Shown here: in pieces, positions 1-12,550 of the stretch
Layout of the letters: every line of letters begins with the position of its first letter
Numbering within the stretch: the stretch's first letter is position 1
Assembly (NCBI GenBank): GCA_037389465.1
Contig: JAZARR010000214.1
Span: forward strand, 806,001-870,000
Direction of reading: 5' to 3'
From: Baylisascaris procyonis
Taxonomy: Eukaryota; Nematoda; Chromadorea; Rhabditida; Ascarididae
DNA length: 64,000 bases
The notes under the pieces: model-generated
Told to the model about the DNA's origin: nothing
The model's input: the letters and a program-made list of their open reading frames with translations, nothing else
Database searches by the model: none
Program-made: the position numbers and the translations under genes

Positions 1-3000
1 GATAATACGTTGTTGCAAATGCGTAGGTGTTACGTTTTTTGCTTATTTTGTTGAGCATTCCAGAATTGCCAACTATAATGTGCATAAAAAATATAGATTT
101 TAGAGGTATGGATGAACATCATCTAAGAAATTACTGTATTGCATATAACCTTGTAACAGATAAGCGCTTCTGAAAACTCATCTATACATATTCGTAAGAA
201 ATACCGCATTTTAGACTCATTCACCCTCCTCCGGTTTGTATTTCCCGATTGCCCATGTGAGTTATAATGAAATATATCAGTTATCGCCGTTATATATGCC
301 CACTGCAGTCTAAAAGAGAGAACGGTTAATAAACGAGTGTTAGTACATCAGTGAACGCCTGTCAATATGCAGAAAGGAGACAATTTCTAAAATTTTGCTA
401 CTGTTGTTCTCGATTACTTTGTAAAGACCAACTTGCTTTGTGAATTGCGTTGATGCTTGAGTGCGTGTGAAAAATAAGAGCAACATCGGAAATATAAAAT
501 AAATTATGAATCTTGCAGTTTTCCGCTTCGTCGTGCTAACTACACGAAATCCTTTGCATTCGATATCGTTTTATTGTGTGAGCATGTTAAGAATCTTTCG
601 AAGGCATCGAATTCAAATATGCTCATCAAGTTTCACAGTCATAGTTTTCATAGTTTGCAGCTAGAAAGTAGATCATGAATTGGCGTATATGCATGCGTCC
701 ATAAATATGCACAGAACCCTATTTAGGCAATATTTCTACCGCACATGAATTTATTGCCTCACCGGATTTAATTTATTATAACTAGAAAACTGAATGTTTT
801 GCAACTACTTTCACATGGTAAATTCACTTGCGGAAGAAAGCGAAGAAGCATTTTGATGGGAAACTTCAAAGTCAAAGTAAACATCATTCGCTAGAGGTCA
901 GTGGTTAGGACGATGCGTAAAAATCTGCACCGAAACCAATAAATTTACCTGTGTTCGTATCATTTTTACGCATGTCGAAGTGATAATAGCGATGTGGGTG
1001 TGAATCGCAGTCATCATGAGTGGTCTACTGTACTCGTGGGCGCATTGTTGTGTAAGTGGAAGATTGCTTTTTATGTTCACTCTTGACTGTTTCTAATGAA
1101 AACGCATTATTTGATCATCGTCTTTGGTTTGCACATTTGTGCAGCAATTTCAATTGTGAACATTCGATTGCTAATAATCTAAAAACTAATATGCCTTTGG
1201 AAACAAAATATGTATTTAAGAGACAACGGCGATTTTTGTTTCATTGAATAAACCCATTCGTGGAGCAATTTTCACTATCTAATTTGCCATCGACTTTACA
1301 AGTGGAATTTTGTCCACAGCCAGGCAAAACTTGGATGGCAAACAATTTTTCGATTGTGGATCTTTTCGGCGGTATTTCTTCCGGTTTGCTTTTGATAATG
1401 ACGCTTATGATGTGGCACATATGGCCTGTTATATCATCGCATGGTATAACCACCTCTTCGCAAATGTTTCTCCATCTATTTTCTATTTTTCTTTCGATTT
1501 CATTTAAAGTGCTCCCTCATCTTCCAAGTTTTCATCTCACTTCGCATAAACAAAGGAAAAAGATCCTTTTCATTTAAAGGTAAGATATTCCGATTTCTGG
1601 AGGGTGGTTATCGTTTTTGAAAAGTTTATTTCGAATGATGAAAGTTCGCTGAGAATCCTTCCGGTTTACTGCTTCAAAATTGCTTTACAAAAGTGCACTA
1701 GGCAATGTCATGGCTATGCGTACGTATGATTTGATGTATAGGACGTATTGTTCGTTTGTCGGCTACAGCTCGTCAACCACTGAAGCTAAAATAATGAAAT
1801 CTCATGGGTATGACCATCATAAGGTCATATTCTTTGCGACATGTCATTCGAGTTGATCAAAAACGAAGCGAGTTGTGGGCGCTTAGAGGTGCCAAAAATT
1901 CGCAGACAGTTTACATTGATTTAAAAATAGTGAAGACGTTTGGAAAAGCATGAATATATTTGCTTTAGAAATGCTGAGGTATTTCGAAAATTTTGAAGAG
2001 TTGGATATTTATTGGAAAGCCGTCGAAATCTTTGTGAATATCCTTGAGAATGAATGGAACTTTCGAATATGGGAAGTGAAATTTTTCCTAGCATACGACT
2101 TTTTCCTTAGTTGTATCTTTGAACACGAATTTTTCATACTAGCATAATTTCAAGTAACGAAAAGTGTTTAGGTCTTTTGGAAACCAACCGAAATTTCTTA
2201 AAATTGTAAAGACACTTGAAAGATTGCTTCAATATTGGGGAAGTTGAAAAATTTTTTGGAGACTAGTTGAGGCATTTCTGAAAACCAATAAATATGCCGA
2301 AATCTTATCAACGATATCGGAAAATTTCTCCACGTAATCCCAAAATTCTATACATATGATAACACGAAATAAAATTTTATTTTATGGTTTTTACTATACT
2401 ATAATAAAAAGGTGTTGTTCAATTGTGATTTACAATACCATTGTGAGTTTACAACTAAAATTTTACAACTACATTATTTGAATTGGTTATTTCAATTGTC
2501 AAAAGAATTAACAAGATGACTGCATTTGTGCACTCTGTTTGTTACAGAGAGATACAATTTTATTGCTGTGTAACTGTTAAATCAACGACCATATGATTGT
2601 CAATTAACAATGCAAATTCATTTCTCTAGCAATTGATGATACGACCAACTATGGCTTGTGATTTTAACGCCATCAATTAAACCTGCAAATAGACAAATAG
2701 GTAAATAAGGACGTACAGCAAGGCGAACACATGCAATTACGATAATAAACTACTAATGGGAACGTGATGAAAATAATGGACAATTAATAGAACAGTCATT
2801 CAATTAGCACCTAATAATATATCCAAAGGTATTTGCTGGCTAGGCGAATAAATTACAGATTGCGGGGGAGGACTTCATTAAATATTTGAATTTTGTTTGT
2901 AAGGCAATGGAAAACTGATACTCGACCAGGTAAATGATGACTTAGGTTATGCAAATAACGCAAAAATGCAAAACGGATATTTGGCGCCGCAAAAATAAGT

Positions 3001-3268
3001 GTACTATGGAAAATGCAAAAAAAATTGCATCTTGCAAAATAAATGGGAGATGCATGAACGGAACAGCACTAGTGATGAATATTTCATAGAACCTGGAAAT
3101 TATGATAATTCAAGGGAGACACAAAAATTTGCCTTTCCACTTCAAAGACGTCTCGAGGAGACTCAGTGATCATTTGTATTGTTATCACTCGTCGCGGACG
3201 GCCATCTCTCAATTGGCTCATCGTTACAACAACGCGTTTTCGAGGAAATCTTCCCTGTTAAGGGTACA
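1..3268. other. No gene recognised
   Basis: Short open frames occur on both strands at about 1241-1577 and 1950-2147, but none has convincing splice-site pairs or a recognisable motif. Around 1260-1500 all three plus frames and one minus frame are open together, so coding strand cannot be decided. The stretch 2340-2830 is strongly AT-rich with no open frame. Confidence 0.4.
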
Positions 3269-6200
3269 ATGCATCGAATGGTCGCATTTTTTGCGACGTT
3301 TATCGTCATTGGTTTAATCAGTGTTAGTGGACTTTTACTTGACACCGCTCTATTTCTGCTCAGTTCATTCACTCACTGAGAGTTAACTCGAAGTGGACTA
3401 ACTCTAATTAACTTTGTGAACTTCACTTAATGATGAAAATACCATTGCTAAACATGTTGTATTCAGAATTATTTGCACATCTCCATTATTTATTAGTGTT
3501 TTATTGTTTCCCTTTCCTAATAAAACAGCTTTCATATCGATAAAACACATTTCTTCATTCATCTCTTCACTTTCCTTGCCCGCAACTCCGCCTTTCCATC
3601 TATATCATTAATGCATGATAACACTTACTTAACGAGTAGCATTGCTTGTGTATCTTAACGCAGATGTGTTCAACAGCTTCACTCGACCTCGACTTACAAT
3701 TGAAAGCCTGTATAATTCGTTAAGTATTTAATATTCAGTGATTTTGCTAGCATCTGCTGCTGTCATTCAAGTTATCAACGTGACCGCTTCTTCCAACATA
3801 CCAACGATTTCCATACAGCTCTGACTTCCATACCAACGAAATAAGAAACGATAAAAGGAATGCCACCTTTATCGCTCGTTATCAACGGTGGAGATCGCTT
3901 CTTTGCCATATTTTTCAAGTAATCGCTCCTCCTCTTTTCAGGAACCAATTTTTGGCAGTAAAATGATAAAGGTGCCCGAGATGCCGGATGTATTTCTTAG
4001 AAGACCGGTCGGGAAAACTGTATGCAATTTTTGTTTTATTTAATTTTTAATGATACTATACGCGAATAATTAAAGGAGAAACATTCATGAGAAACACATA
4101 TCTCCTTCGTAGAAGTGCATTTCTGTGTTTGAATGAATAAAGAACAGACTTCGCCTGCTCGCAGCGAATAGATCACAGAATCAAAGGAAGACAAATCAAT
4201 TATTGGCGTTTCAAAAACAGCATGAAAAGACGAAAGTTTCTTCAGCGAAAGACGAGGCTGCATCACTTTTTCGATAAAGAAGCTATTGACTTTATTACTA
4301 CCTTGGCAATTACTATTATAGCAGGAAAAATTCATTTCTATTTAGTCTGCAGGATGAAATGGCTGAAAAGTGTTGTCAAAAGCGCTTATGAATTTCGGAG
4401 CAAATTAAAAATGATTAGGACTTTGGGAAAAAATTCTTCGAGCTTTTCATAATTATCTGTGAGCTGACAATAAAATTATATTTCTGAAATGGTTAAAGGG
4501 TCCAATGAAAATTTTTCACATTAAACTACTCAAAAATTCTCATCGAAATTCAGTGTTAAGGCTGACTTTTCGAACAAAGTGTGGCATCACTGATTTGCTC
4601 CACCCTTATAGCCTATAATGAGAATGACTTTACGTAAGTGTACAGTAGCGATGGTCATGCTTCAATGGGGAGTGTTCGCTTCTTTGCACGCGCACATCGA
4701 GGCGCTGATGGCATGCTTTTCGGTCAGTTGCTGCCACCCTAGACCTTCGGCATAGTTTTGCAAATAATACCACAATGCTCCCATGGCTGGTTTCATCTCG
4801 CGCTGATGTTTTACCTTCGTCAGGCGTTGATGTGAGTGAGCATTTTGAGTAACGTCTGCTCGAATGGTAGGAAATGCGAAATTTCTGTGGAAGTACCTAA
4901 AGTGATCAGCTCGAGAAAATGTTCATACAATTCAAGCAGTCGTTCTTGCCCCCTACATGTTATCCGAATAGTGTGTGTCGAGTGCCTTCCATCGATTAGA
5001 ATCATCGAACAAACAAATAGTAAAATTACTGCAGTATAGTGAACTTGAATGCCGACTAATAGCTGTTTGATTAGCTTCAGAAGTGCGTCGTCGGCTGCCA
5101 TCAAGGAGAATCTTCACGCTCCGTTTTCGGGCTTTTTGATCAATTGCACGTTAGGTGAGCAGGCCGATCGCCGTAACATGTTGTCGCGCTGTCGCCTCTT
5201 CCGCCGCTTCGAACCCAGTCATCTATTAAAATACATGATGAGATTAATTTGCGATGTTCAAGCCTTCTGCAACCTCTGAAGAAAAAATGCATTATATATA
5301 AAAAAATACCACATATAGAGTTGACAGATGAGGGTGCTAAACTGATTATTAAAAGTGTAAATGGGGTGATTTTGATTTCGCAGAAATGATTTGGAGGGGA
5401 TTTCATTTCCATTTAAAACAGATGATTGCTAGTCTGATTGCAATAATGGGAGGAAAAAAAGGGTATTAGTTGCCATGCGAGTCAGCGAGTGATGATTTAG
5501 GAAATATAAGCATCTGGTTAATTACACCCGTGGTTGCGATGATACACCTTGTCGCTGCGCTACTGAGTGGTCATTGGAGGCATTCAGCTATCTATACTGA
5601 GCTTCCATCAAAAATTGTCACAAGCCTGTTGGCCTAGGTGTCGTATAAGAGCGCAAGGCCTTAAGCCGGTGATCGAGTGGTAATCTGCTTGTTTAGCGGT
5701 TGGCCTGGATCGGTTCCCGCGGCCGACGCACTGCGCAACCTTCATGACCCTTTCCTCCTTTCTGCTGCGAATTCAAAATAATACCCCTCTTTCCTCGTGG
5801 CATTACGCAAAAAAAAAACTTCGCATGCTAAGACTTTTAAGATGCAGACTGCTAAGACGCATGCAAACTTTTAAATAAGATGCTCCAATCAGAAATTCGA
5901 AAAGAATGCGAGACCCTGCTCCGATAATCGAATATTACACTTGTTTTGAAATGCTCGTTTGAATTGTCGAGCTTACTAAAAATATAAGGAAGACAATTTA
6001 TCAGAAGGCTCTCTTCAGGTGAACACTTCAAATATGCAAAAAGGGAGAAAATTACCGCCCGAACCAAAAGGGCGGAACACAAAAGTGATGCAACCAGTGA
6101 AGGCGTTGCCGATACAAATTCGAAGACCACATAACGATACCTTTTCTGGCAAGAAATTCACGGATAATCGTAAGGCTTTCGCTAAGAGCAATTTAACTAT

Positions 6201-8198
6201 CGCCAATGTAAGTTCCAAACACATCAATAAGGATCGTGTAAGGCTTGTGAGCACTCTTAATGCTACCAAAAGCATAACGACTGGCAAAAGGGATGAGCGT
6301 GTCACGACATCTAAGCGAAAACTCAATGAATCGGCAACGACAACTACCTCATCGCAGCCACACGATGTAACCACACTATCCAAAGTCAGCGGCAAATTGA
6401 CAACGACGGTTATCTCTTTCAATTCGAGCAATGCAACAACATTATCGGCATTCAGTCGAATATTGCAAAAGACCGCTACGACATTTGCGCCGAGAAGCGC
6501 TGAGGAAATGAAACGGAAGACAACGAATGCCTTGAAAACAGCTGAAACAGTCACAGAAAACGAGGAACCTGCATCTAAATATTCACAGAAAACTAAAAAG
6601 AAGGAAATGGATTCAGAAAGGCGCATGTCTAAAACTGTATCAACGGTGGCTGCAAGTAATGCATCGACATTGCCGTTGATGTCCTCGTCAACTACAAAAG
6701 CTTTTAAAATTAGCACTTCACCTTTACGCCTATCATACAAACCATCAACCACTGAAACAAACATAATTCGGGAAAATATCACGTCATCGTCCATAATAAC
6801 GACTCTATTAAAAAAAACGAGCCCACGGTTAACGACTAAAGTCGGATTCGATCGTGAAATCGAATTGGCACTGACCCAAACAAATATCACTACTGAAGCC
6901 GAATTGACACCGCTCGAAAGAAATACCACCACCAAATCAATTGCACAAACAACACAACTAGAATTATCCACAAAAATTAAAGAAAAACCCCAAAAACCAC
7001 CGTGGATTTTATTGCCGCATGCTAAATTGACTAGCAGACGCACAACGGCGAAGACGATCACCATTTTAACCACAACAATCACCACTACTGAGGCCATTGT
7101 TAGAACAACTACTTCTACTGCTATGATTAGTACCACTACTGTTACTACAACAATTAGCACTACCAGCGTCGGCACAACCGCCGGTGCCACTACCAGTACC
7201 GGTCCTCGCACAACTGTCAGCACCAGTATCAGTGGCAGTGCCAGCACCACCACTACGAAAACCACCACTGTTAGACGCAGAACGAAACAACCAGTACGAC
7301 GACCTACGAAGAAACCGAAGAAATCAAAGATTGCTAAGATGCCTTCTCTTGAATCCTTCGAAGAAACAAAAAGAGGGTAAACTTTATTATATTGCCTCAA
7401 TACTTTTTAATAGTGTTCCAATAGCTGCTCCTATCTCAGGTTGATATGGTGGGCATCTGGTTGATGTTATGAAGTATAATAGTCGTTAACAGAACGTATT
7501 ATATGGTTACAGACGCATACATGTTCTTGTTCTTGTCTCTTTCAGCAGACGATAACTTCTAGACGATATGAGAACGCAACATCTGAAATGCCCTCACGCA
7601 ACTTTATAATAAATGATCAAATCTGATTTGAGCCTACCATGTTCTAGTGGTCCCATGTTAAAAAAAGGTTTTAAAACTAGCAGTATTACTTGGTTGGCAT
7701 GGTTTTTAAGAAGGCCATATTCGCAGTTTTGACCTTTGGGGGAAATCCCTTTTCTTTCGATTTGTGGACAAGATTGCATAGAAGCGTTCCGCTTCAATGC
7801 AAATTTCACTAAATATATATTCAGCGACCCGGTCAAATCAGGTACTAAAGGTGCCCTAATTGCCGGCATCGTCATTGGGATGGTCATTATTGTGGCAGTC
7901 GTGTTTGCTAGCCTCTTCATTATGTTTCAAATAAAAAGAAGGCAAGCTAAGCATCAACAACAGCAGCAACAAGGACAGCCCGCAGCCACGGATGCTAACT
8001 CTGGTTAGTGCATTTTACCCTTAGTGGGTTCACTCTTCCACAACTTGCAGAGGAGCCTCCTTGCAAACTAGCCTAGATTCACCTCGGAGATTGCCAAAAA
8101 ACCTTCATCCAGATCATAATTCTGCCAACGTAAGTGAACAAAGAATCAGTTGTTACATTTTGATTTGCAAATAATAGAACTCGTCGGGATACTTCTAA
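3269..8198 (+). CDS. Mucin-like Thr/Ser-rich single-pass membrane protein (5-exon model)
   Basis: Proposed exons: 3269-3322, 6019-7376, 7825-8003, 8053-8129 and 8178-8198; all junctions keep frame and give 562 residues. Exon 1 encodes a signal-like start (MHRMVAFFATFIVIGLIS) before a GTTAGT donor; it lies 2.7 kb upstream and is the least certain part. Exon 2 encodes about 450 residues very rich in Thr and Ser, with dense TTT/TTS runs near residues 350-430 and many basic residues, as expected for an O-glycosylated stalk. Exon 3 encodes one membrane helix (core ALIAGIVIGMVIIVAVVF), then a basic stop-transfer stretch (KRRQAK) and a short Gln run. The tail ends in NSSGYF. The layout implies a surface type I protein with a small cytoplasmic tail. 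I recognise no family. The long antisense frame over exon 2 is a compositional shadow. The exon 3-4 acceptor needs the second of two adjacent AGs. Confidence 0.62.
4820..5104 (-). CDS. Possible small protein with one hydrophobic segment
   Basis: A minus-strand frame opens with an ATG (MAADDALLKLIKQLL) and runs about 93 codons to a TGA. It contains one strongly hydrophobic segment near residues 22-37 (AVILLFVCSMILI), then a mixed-charge stretch that could form amphipathic helix. It lies inside the large first intron proposed for the mucin-like gene on the other strand. I recognise no family. An internal intron is possible because an acceptor-like TGCAG precedes the hydrophobic part. The plus strand is also open here, so coding status is uncertain. 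Confidence 0.25.
   Translation of the reverse strand: MMAADDALLKLIKQLLVGIQVHYTAVILLFVCSMILIDGRHSTHTIRITCRGQERLLELYEHFLELITLGTSTEISHFLPFEQTLLKMLTHINA
5655..5750 (+). repeat. tRNA-related SINE-like sequence
   Basis: An A-box-like stretch (GTGATCGAGTGGTAA) is followed about 30 bp later by a B-box-like stretch (GGATCGGTTCCC), resembling a degraded tRNA-derived pol III promoter. The B-box-like part is followed within 10 bp by GGCCGA, as in the minus-strand element near 36.6 kb. It does not fold into a clean tRNA by eye, so a functional tRNA gene is unlikely. Confidence 0.35.
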
Positions 8199-9976
8199 TG
8201 GACTCTCATCGTCTATAATGTCCATTTTCCTTCCACTTGTTGATATACTTCCACGCATGTCGATTAAGGAGCCATCCAAAGAGGATGGCCAACCGGATTA
8301 TTACGTTTTCTCATAACCTTTTCACAGCACTTACACGCTAAGAGCCCCTCTATCTGTCGTTATACAGTAAAACTTTCGCGCATAATGAATGCAAAAGTGC
8401 CTTCATTTCGTGCTCATTCCGTTCAAGCTTAACTGATTAGAAGACGTTATTAAAACATAGGTGAACAATACAGTAGGGCATTTTTGACGCTAACAGTTGC
8501 TTTAGGTGTATGTCAGTGCTGGTCACGTTTATTAAATTTACGATTGTGGTGTTGACTACACTTCTATTGTCATATATTCTCAACCATCCTCCATTTGGAA
8601 TGCGCAAATGTGGTTTTATTTTCAATTTTAACAGTCATGATATTACACATTTGGAATTGAGAGTACCATATTCCAAATGAAATATTTTAAACTCTCTAAC
8701 TCAATCTTCATAATTAACTGTAAAATGCTGTACAAAAATATACACGTTTTCCTCAGTACAATCTATGCTGAAGATACAGAAACACGTTTCGCGTCCATTC
8801 CACCCATGTGATGCATTTCTTATAAGGTGCCTGGTGTGGAATTCGCCACAGTATAGCGACCAGCTCACAGACGCATGCACGGTGAAGTATGTGCGGGAAC
8901 CTTTGCTCCTCTTCAGCCAGGGAAAAACAGCTGGGGGTTTGAGGTGCCTGATTATTGAGAGCGAAAAATGTTTACCTGTATGGTAAAGAGGATGGAATTG
9001 TAAATTAGGGCTTCAAATCCAAAGTTTTCTATAGGTTATAGTTGGGTTTGGGGTTGAAAAATTTGTAGACGTGAAAAAAGAAGTTGGGTCTGTGAAAGAA
9101 TGAGAACGATCTAGCACAAAGAATGCAACGTAGCAATCTAGGGCTCGTCTCCATAATGACATCTCCAGCGAAACGACAACGCCACTAAAATTGCTCGATA
9201 AGGGAGAGCAACATCGCGTGGTGCTTGCGTAGTTGTGTAGATGCTTCAACTTTTGTCACGGTGACTTGTTTGACTTCTTTTTTTTTTCACGCGTGGTAAG
9301 GCTTGATTAGCATAGGTTAAGGCATGCCTCGCAATACCTGTCGGCGTGGCATAGCATCGATTACGCTGGCAACATCGCGTTGAGCATAGCGATCGCCAAA
9401 GCAAGAAACATACGGCCATTTCATTTTTTATTTGAAGAACACGACAGATATAAATATTGGATTGACCGCTTAAAGACTGGCGCTCCTTCCAGCTAATCTC
9501 TACTAAAAGAGAGTTTGAGTGCGTTATGTGCGGTATAAATGGTACGCAAGTACGCTAGCGGATGAATGGATGTTAAACAACACGTGTTGGAAAAACATCA
9601 GTGGAAATTCCATCCTTCACGCTGAATATTCGCCTCACTTTGAAACATTACCCACAGCAAAAATTTGCATATTATTGCATTTTTACTGATGTGCATAGCC
9701 ACGGTAAGCATGAAAGGAACAAAAATACCCATCAAGAAGCAATCAACTTAGTAGGCGGCAAGATATACCTCTCGTTCAGTTTGTGCTAATTTCCCTGTGT
9801 TCATCGATTTCTTGAAATTTCGCAACTCAAATAACGCTAGCTCACCCAGTTTACCCCACATCGGTGTTAGTAAACATCAGCGAATGTGATGAAATGTTTA
9901 GCGACTGTGATAATGATCGATAGCTTCTTTGAAAAATGTTAAGTTTATTTTCTGTTGCAGTTATAACTATTAGCAG
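8199..9976. other. No gene recognised
   Basis: Open frames at 8079-8279 (-), 8765-8986 (+) and 9013-9249 (-) lack splice context or motifs. The first overlaps the last exons proposed for the mucin-like gene and is treated as a shadow. No structural repeat was noticed. Confidence 0.35.
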
Positions 9977-10605
9977 AAACATTCGAATTTTTGAATGGTG
10001 AGGCTGCTTACCAGAATTTCTATTCTATATCTTCTGATGAGGCGTACAATTGCTCGGATATGGTAGATGACGGTGAACACGATCTTGAGGGAGTGCGAAA
10101 ATTTCGTCAAAACGATAAAAATTTCTCAATGACGAAGTCCCGGTTTCAGTACTCACGGCATTTCTCCCAGTTGTTCGATTTTTCCACACCCATGTACCTT
10201 CGCTTTAAAGCTGTATTTTCGCATTGCATTTTGAAACATATTCAAGTTCATTTGACTCTGCATTGCCAGCCGCTGCACTGCATCAGTAGCCGACCGAAAA
10301 TTATTTAACGATCGGTTACCATTACGGGGTGGCTAGAGGGAGATTGAGGAGTGCAGATTCGGGGGAGAAACAAATGTGTAGTAAACGAATGGTACATCGA
10401 AATGGACGTTGAAATTTTGCCAGAAATTCAGGATTTTATTATAAGATTATTTTTGTGATTTGCAGAGTATGGAACGATAAATTCGATCCTAAATGATCCG
10501 ACATCAAATGTGATGGAGAGTGAATGGGCACCAGATAAAATCAAAGCATCACAGTTCACTTACAAGGGACCTCTTCAAATACCCTTCAAGCAACCACTTA
10601 TTCTT
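9977..10605 (+). CDS. Two internal exons of an unrecognised gene
   Basis: Exon 9977-10072 follows an acceptor ending in AGCAG and stops at a GTGAAC donor in phase 1. Exon 10466-10605 follows GATTTGCAG and stops at a GTAAGC donor in phase 0; the phases agree. The joined segment is about 78 residues, acidic and rich in Asn, Ser and Tyr at the start (NFYSISSDEAYNCSDMVDD), then more basic. No start or final exon is found with confidence. Downstream, three overlapping plus frames are open at 10747-11036, so the next exon cannot be chosen. I recognise no family. Confidence 0.35.
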
Positions 10606-11649
10606 GTAAGCTTTTTTTTTAGCACTATATGGAGTTTGTTGGAGGATGAAGTGTATGTGTCAATGAAATTTTCATCGAAGATAAACTCATTTGAAACATA
10701 TTAAAAATCAAGAAGGGACGTAAAACAATGCGACCATCATTTCAATATGAATTCGTTGTGTGGACATGATCGACAACTCATCATATATGCAAAAGCTAGT
10801 AACTATGCACCGACAAGAAATCGCGACCGCTGTGAATTCAGTTTGTGGTGTAGCCCCATTGGCAGTTATTTAAACATTCCATTGGCAGTTATGCCCCGAC
10901 ACGGTATGTTGCGTCGTTTGCAACTCCATCAACCAGCAACGGGACTACTGCCCTCGATCTTGTGGCATTCGAATACTTGGTTTCTGGATTCCTAGTTCGT
11001 AGTTGCACTGAAAAAGAATTTGCCCTTCGTATGCATATACAATAGCGATATGGTTGTGGCAAAGTAGACATCTGTGATGCAAAAACGTTTGCTTTTTTGA
11101 AAGGGAAATGGTTCCAGTTTAGGTATTGACATTAGCCTCTTTGTGAGTTCTTATCCGTTTATTTCTGATCTTTCATTACTCCCCATTTATTTGACCGGTC
11201 GTTAACTTTGCTACACCTCTCACCATTAAAGTTGTGTTACACTCTGTCGAAACAATATAAACATGTAACAGCCGGTTCGTTAGAAAGTGAGGCCAGGGGA
11301 CATCTCGTGCTGTGGTACGTCTCGTGAATGCTAAGGTTAATGGTGTTTCTCCTTTCATTTCCGTGGTAAATTCGGTGTTCCTATATCATCCTGTTAATCC
11401 CGCCGGAGAAGTGATGGTTGGTATTTTCCAATCGTTTTAAACAAATATTTGACTACTTCCCTAAATACGTCGCCCAACTGCAATAAAACTGCTTTTTTAT
11501 TGAAAGAAGCAAACGTCTGCAAATCGGAGGTGGCCACTGTGCCCTAGGATAACCCACGTAAACTGCTGGCACATGAGGAACCAAATTCCCAGTCATGCAA
11601 TGACAAACCAAAAGTTGGGTGCCCTAGATCGCCCACCAACGTGACAAAC

Positions 11650-11846
11650 CTGTTGCATAACGATCCAAGGTCAATAAGTCCATTACTAAAATATAATAAC
11701 CGACCGATCGACCCGCGTTTCACATTTGCATTCGATGCGCCCTTTAGAAGCGCCCTAATTTCCCTATTTCCCTTTCCACTCTGTAAACTTCGGATACGCG
11801 TCTCAAGTTTTGCAAGTTTGCTGGAAAAAGTAGATTTTTCGGCCAT
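11650..11846 (-). CDS. Possible first exon, helical N-terminus
   Basis: A minus-strand ATG (MAEKSTFSSKLAKLETRIR) opens a frame of about 65 codons before a donor-like GTTTGT. The N-terminus has the heptad spacing of a short coiled coil and is rich in Lys, Arg and Ser. If the donor is not used the frame runs to a stop at 11544. A plus-strand frame overlaps it. No next exon was found and no family is recognised; an ORF1-like fragment of a retroelement is an alternative. Confidence 0.25.
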
Positions 11847-12302
11847 CTTATTCAGCAGAAAATCGCATACAAGGATCGAACATGTCCAACCGGGGTCGAG
11901 CAGTAAAGATATCGTCTAAGATAGCCTTCTCATACCAGGCTTACAGTTCTAAGTTGATTTTCAATAGAAGTTTTGTCAAATCCGAAACGTTCAAATCATG
12001 ATGAACAGGAACAAGATTCAGTTTTTGCGACAACAGTGGGTGTTCACTGCATCAGCAGAACTTCACCACCACGTGTTTCACATATTGTAGGTAGTGATGA
12101 CTGTCAGCTGGCAGCCCTCATACTCCAGGCGGCAGAGCAGATTTGAGTTAAAGATCTGGAATTAATCTGGAGTTTTTTCAAACCAAGCCCGGCACATTTC
12201 ATCAACATTCGAGCACAGTTCCATTGAGGTCTCGAGAAAGTTAGCGATCGCCTAAAGTAAAACACCACTGTATCACTGAGAGGTAAGTATAAAAGTGCAG
12301 TA

Positions 12303-12550
12303 ATGAGGAACGCAAGTGACTTTAAGAAGCACGAACTAGAGGACGAAAAACCGGCATCACAACATGGAAGCCAGCACGTCCAGTTCGACGACGCACTCAA
12401 CGAAGTTCACGAAATGGGCAGTGAGGTTGAAGTGATCGTTTTCGGAGGGGTGAGTCTTATGAATCAGGAAGAAAATTAATGATATTTCAGAAGCAATCGC
12501 CAGAAGAAAATACTGATACAATCATGTTTCTTAATTTTCTTCTCAGGTAA
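12303..12550 (+). CDS. Possible small hydrophilic protein (2-exon model)
   Basis: The ATG at 12303 lies 2 bp after an acceptor-like AAAAGTGCAG, a pattern seen where a spliced leader or 5' UTR exon joins. Exon 12303-12449 encodes 49 charged residues (begins MRNASDFKKHELEDEKPA, ends EVIVFGG) before a GTGAGT donor. A 41-bp intron ending TATTTCAG leads to 12491-12550, which closes in frame after 19 more residues, for 68 in total. A GTAAAC donor just before the stop could instead extend the gene downstream. I recognise no family. The antisense frame is Ser/Cys-rich and looks like a shadow. Confidence 0.4.

Noticed and set aside
6015..7400. 461-codon minus-strand frame over the Thr-rich exon
   Set aside because: Its product is a Val/Leu/Ala-rich string, which is what Thr and Ser codons give on the opposite strand. 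The plus strand has matching splice phases and a membrane exon downstream.
10889..10996. ShK-like cysteine pattern (QQRDYCPRSCG) on the plus strand
   Set aside because: The preceding conserved Cys and Asp spacing of the domain is missing, three frames are open here, and a GTATGT donor cuts the frame just after its start.
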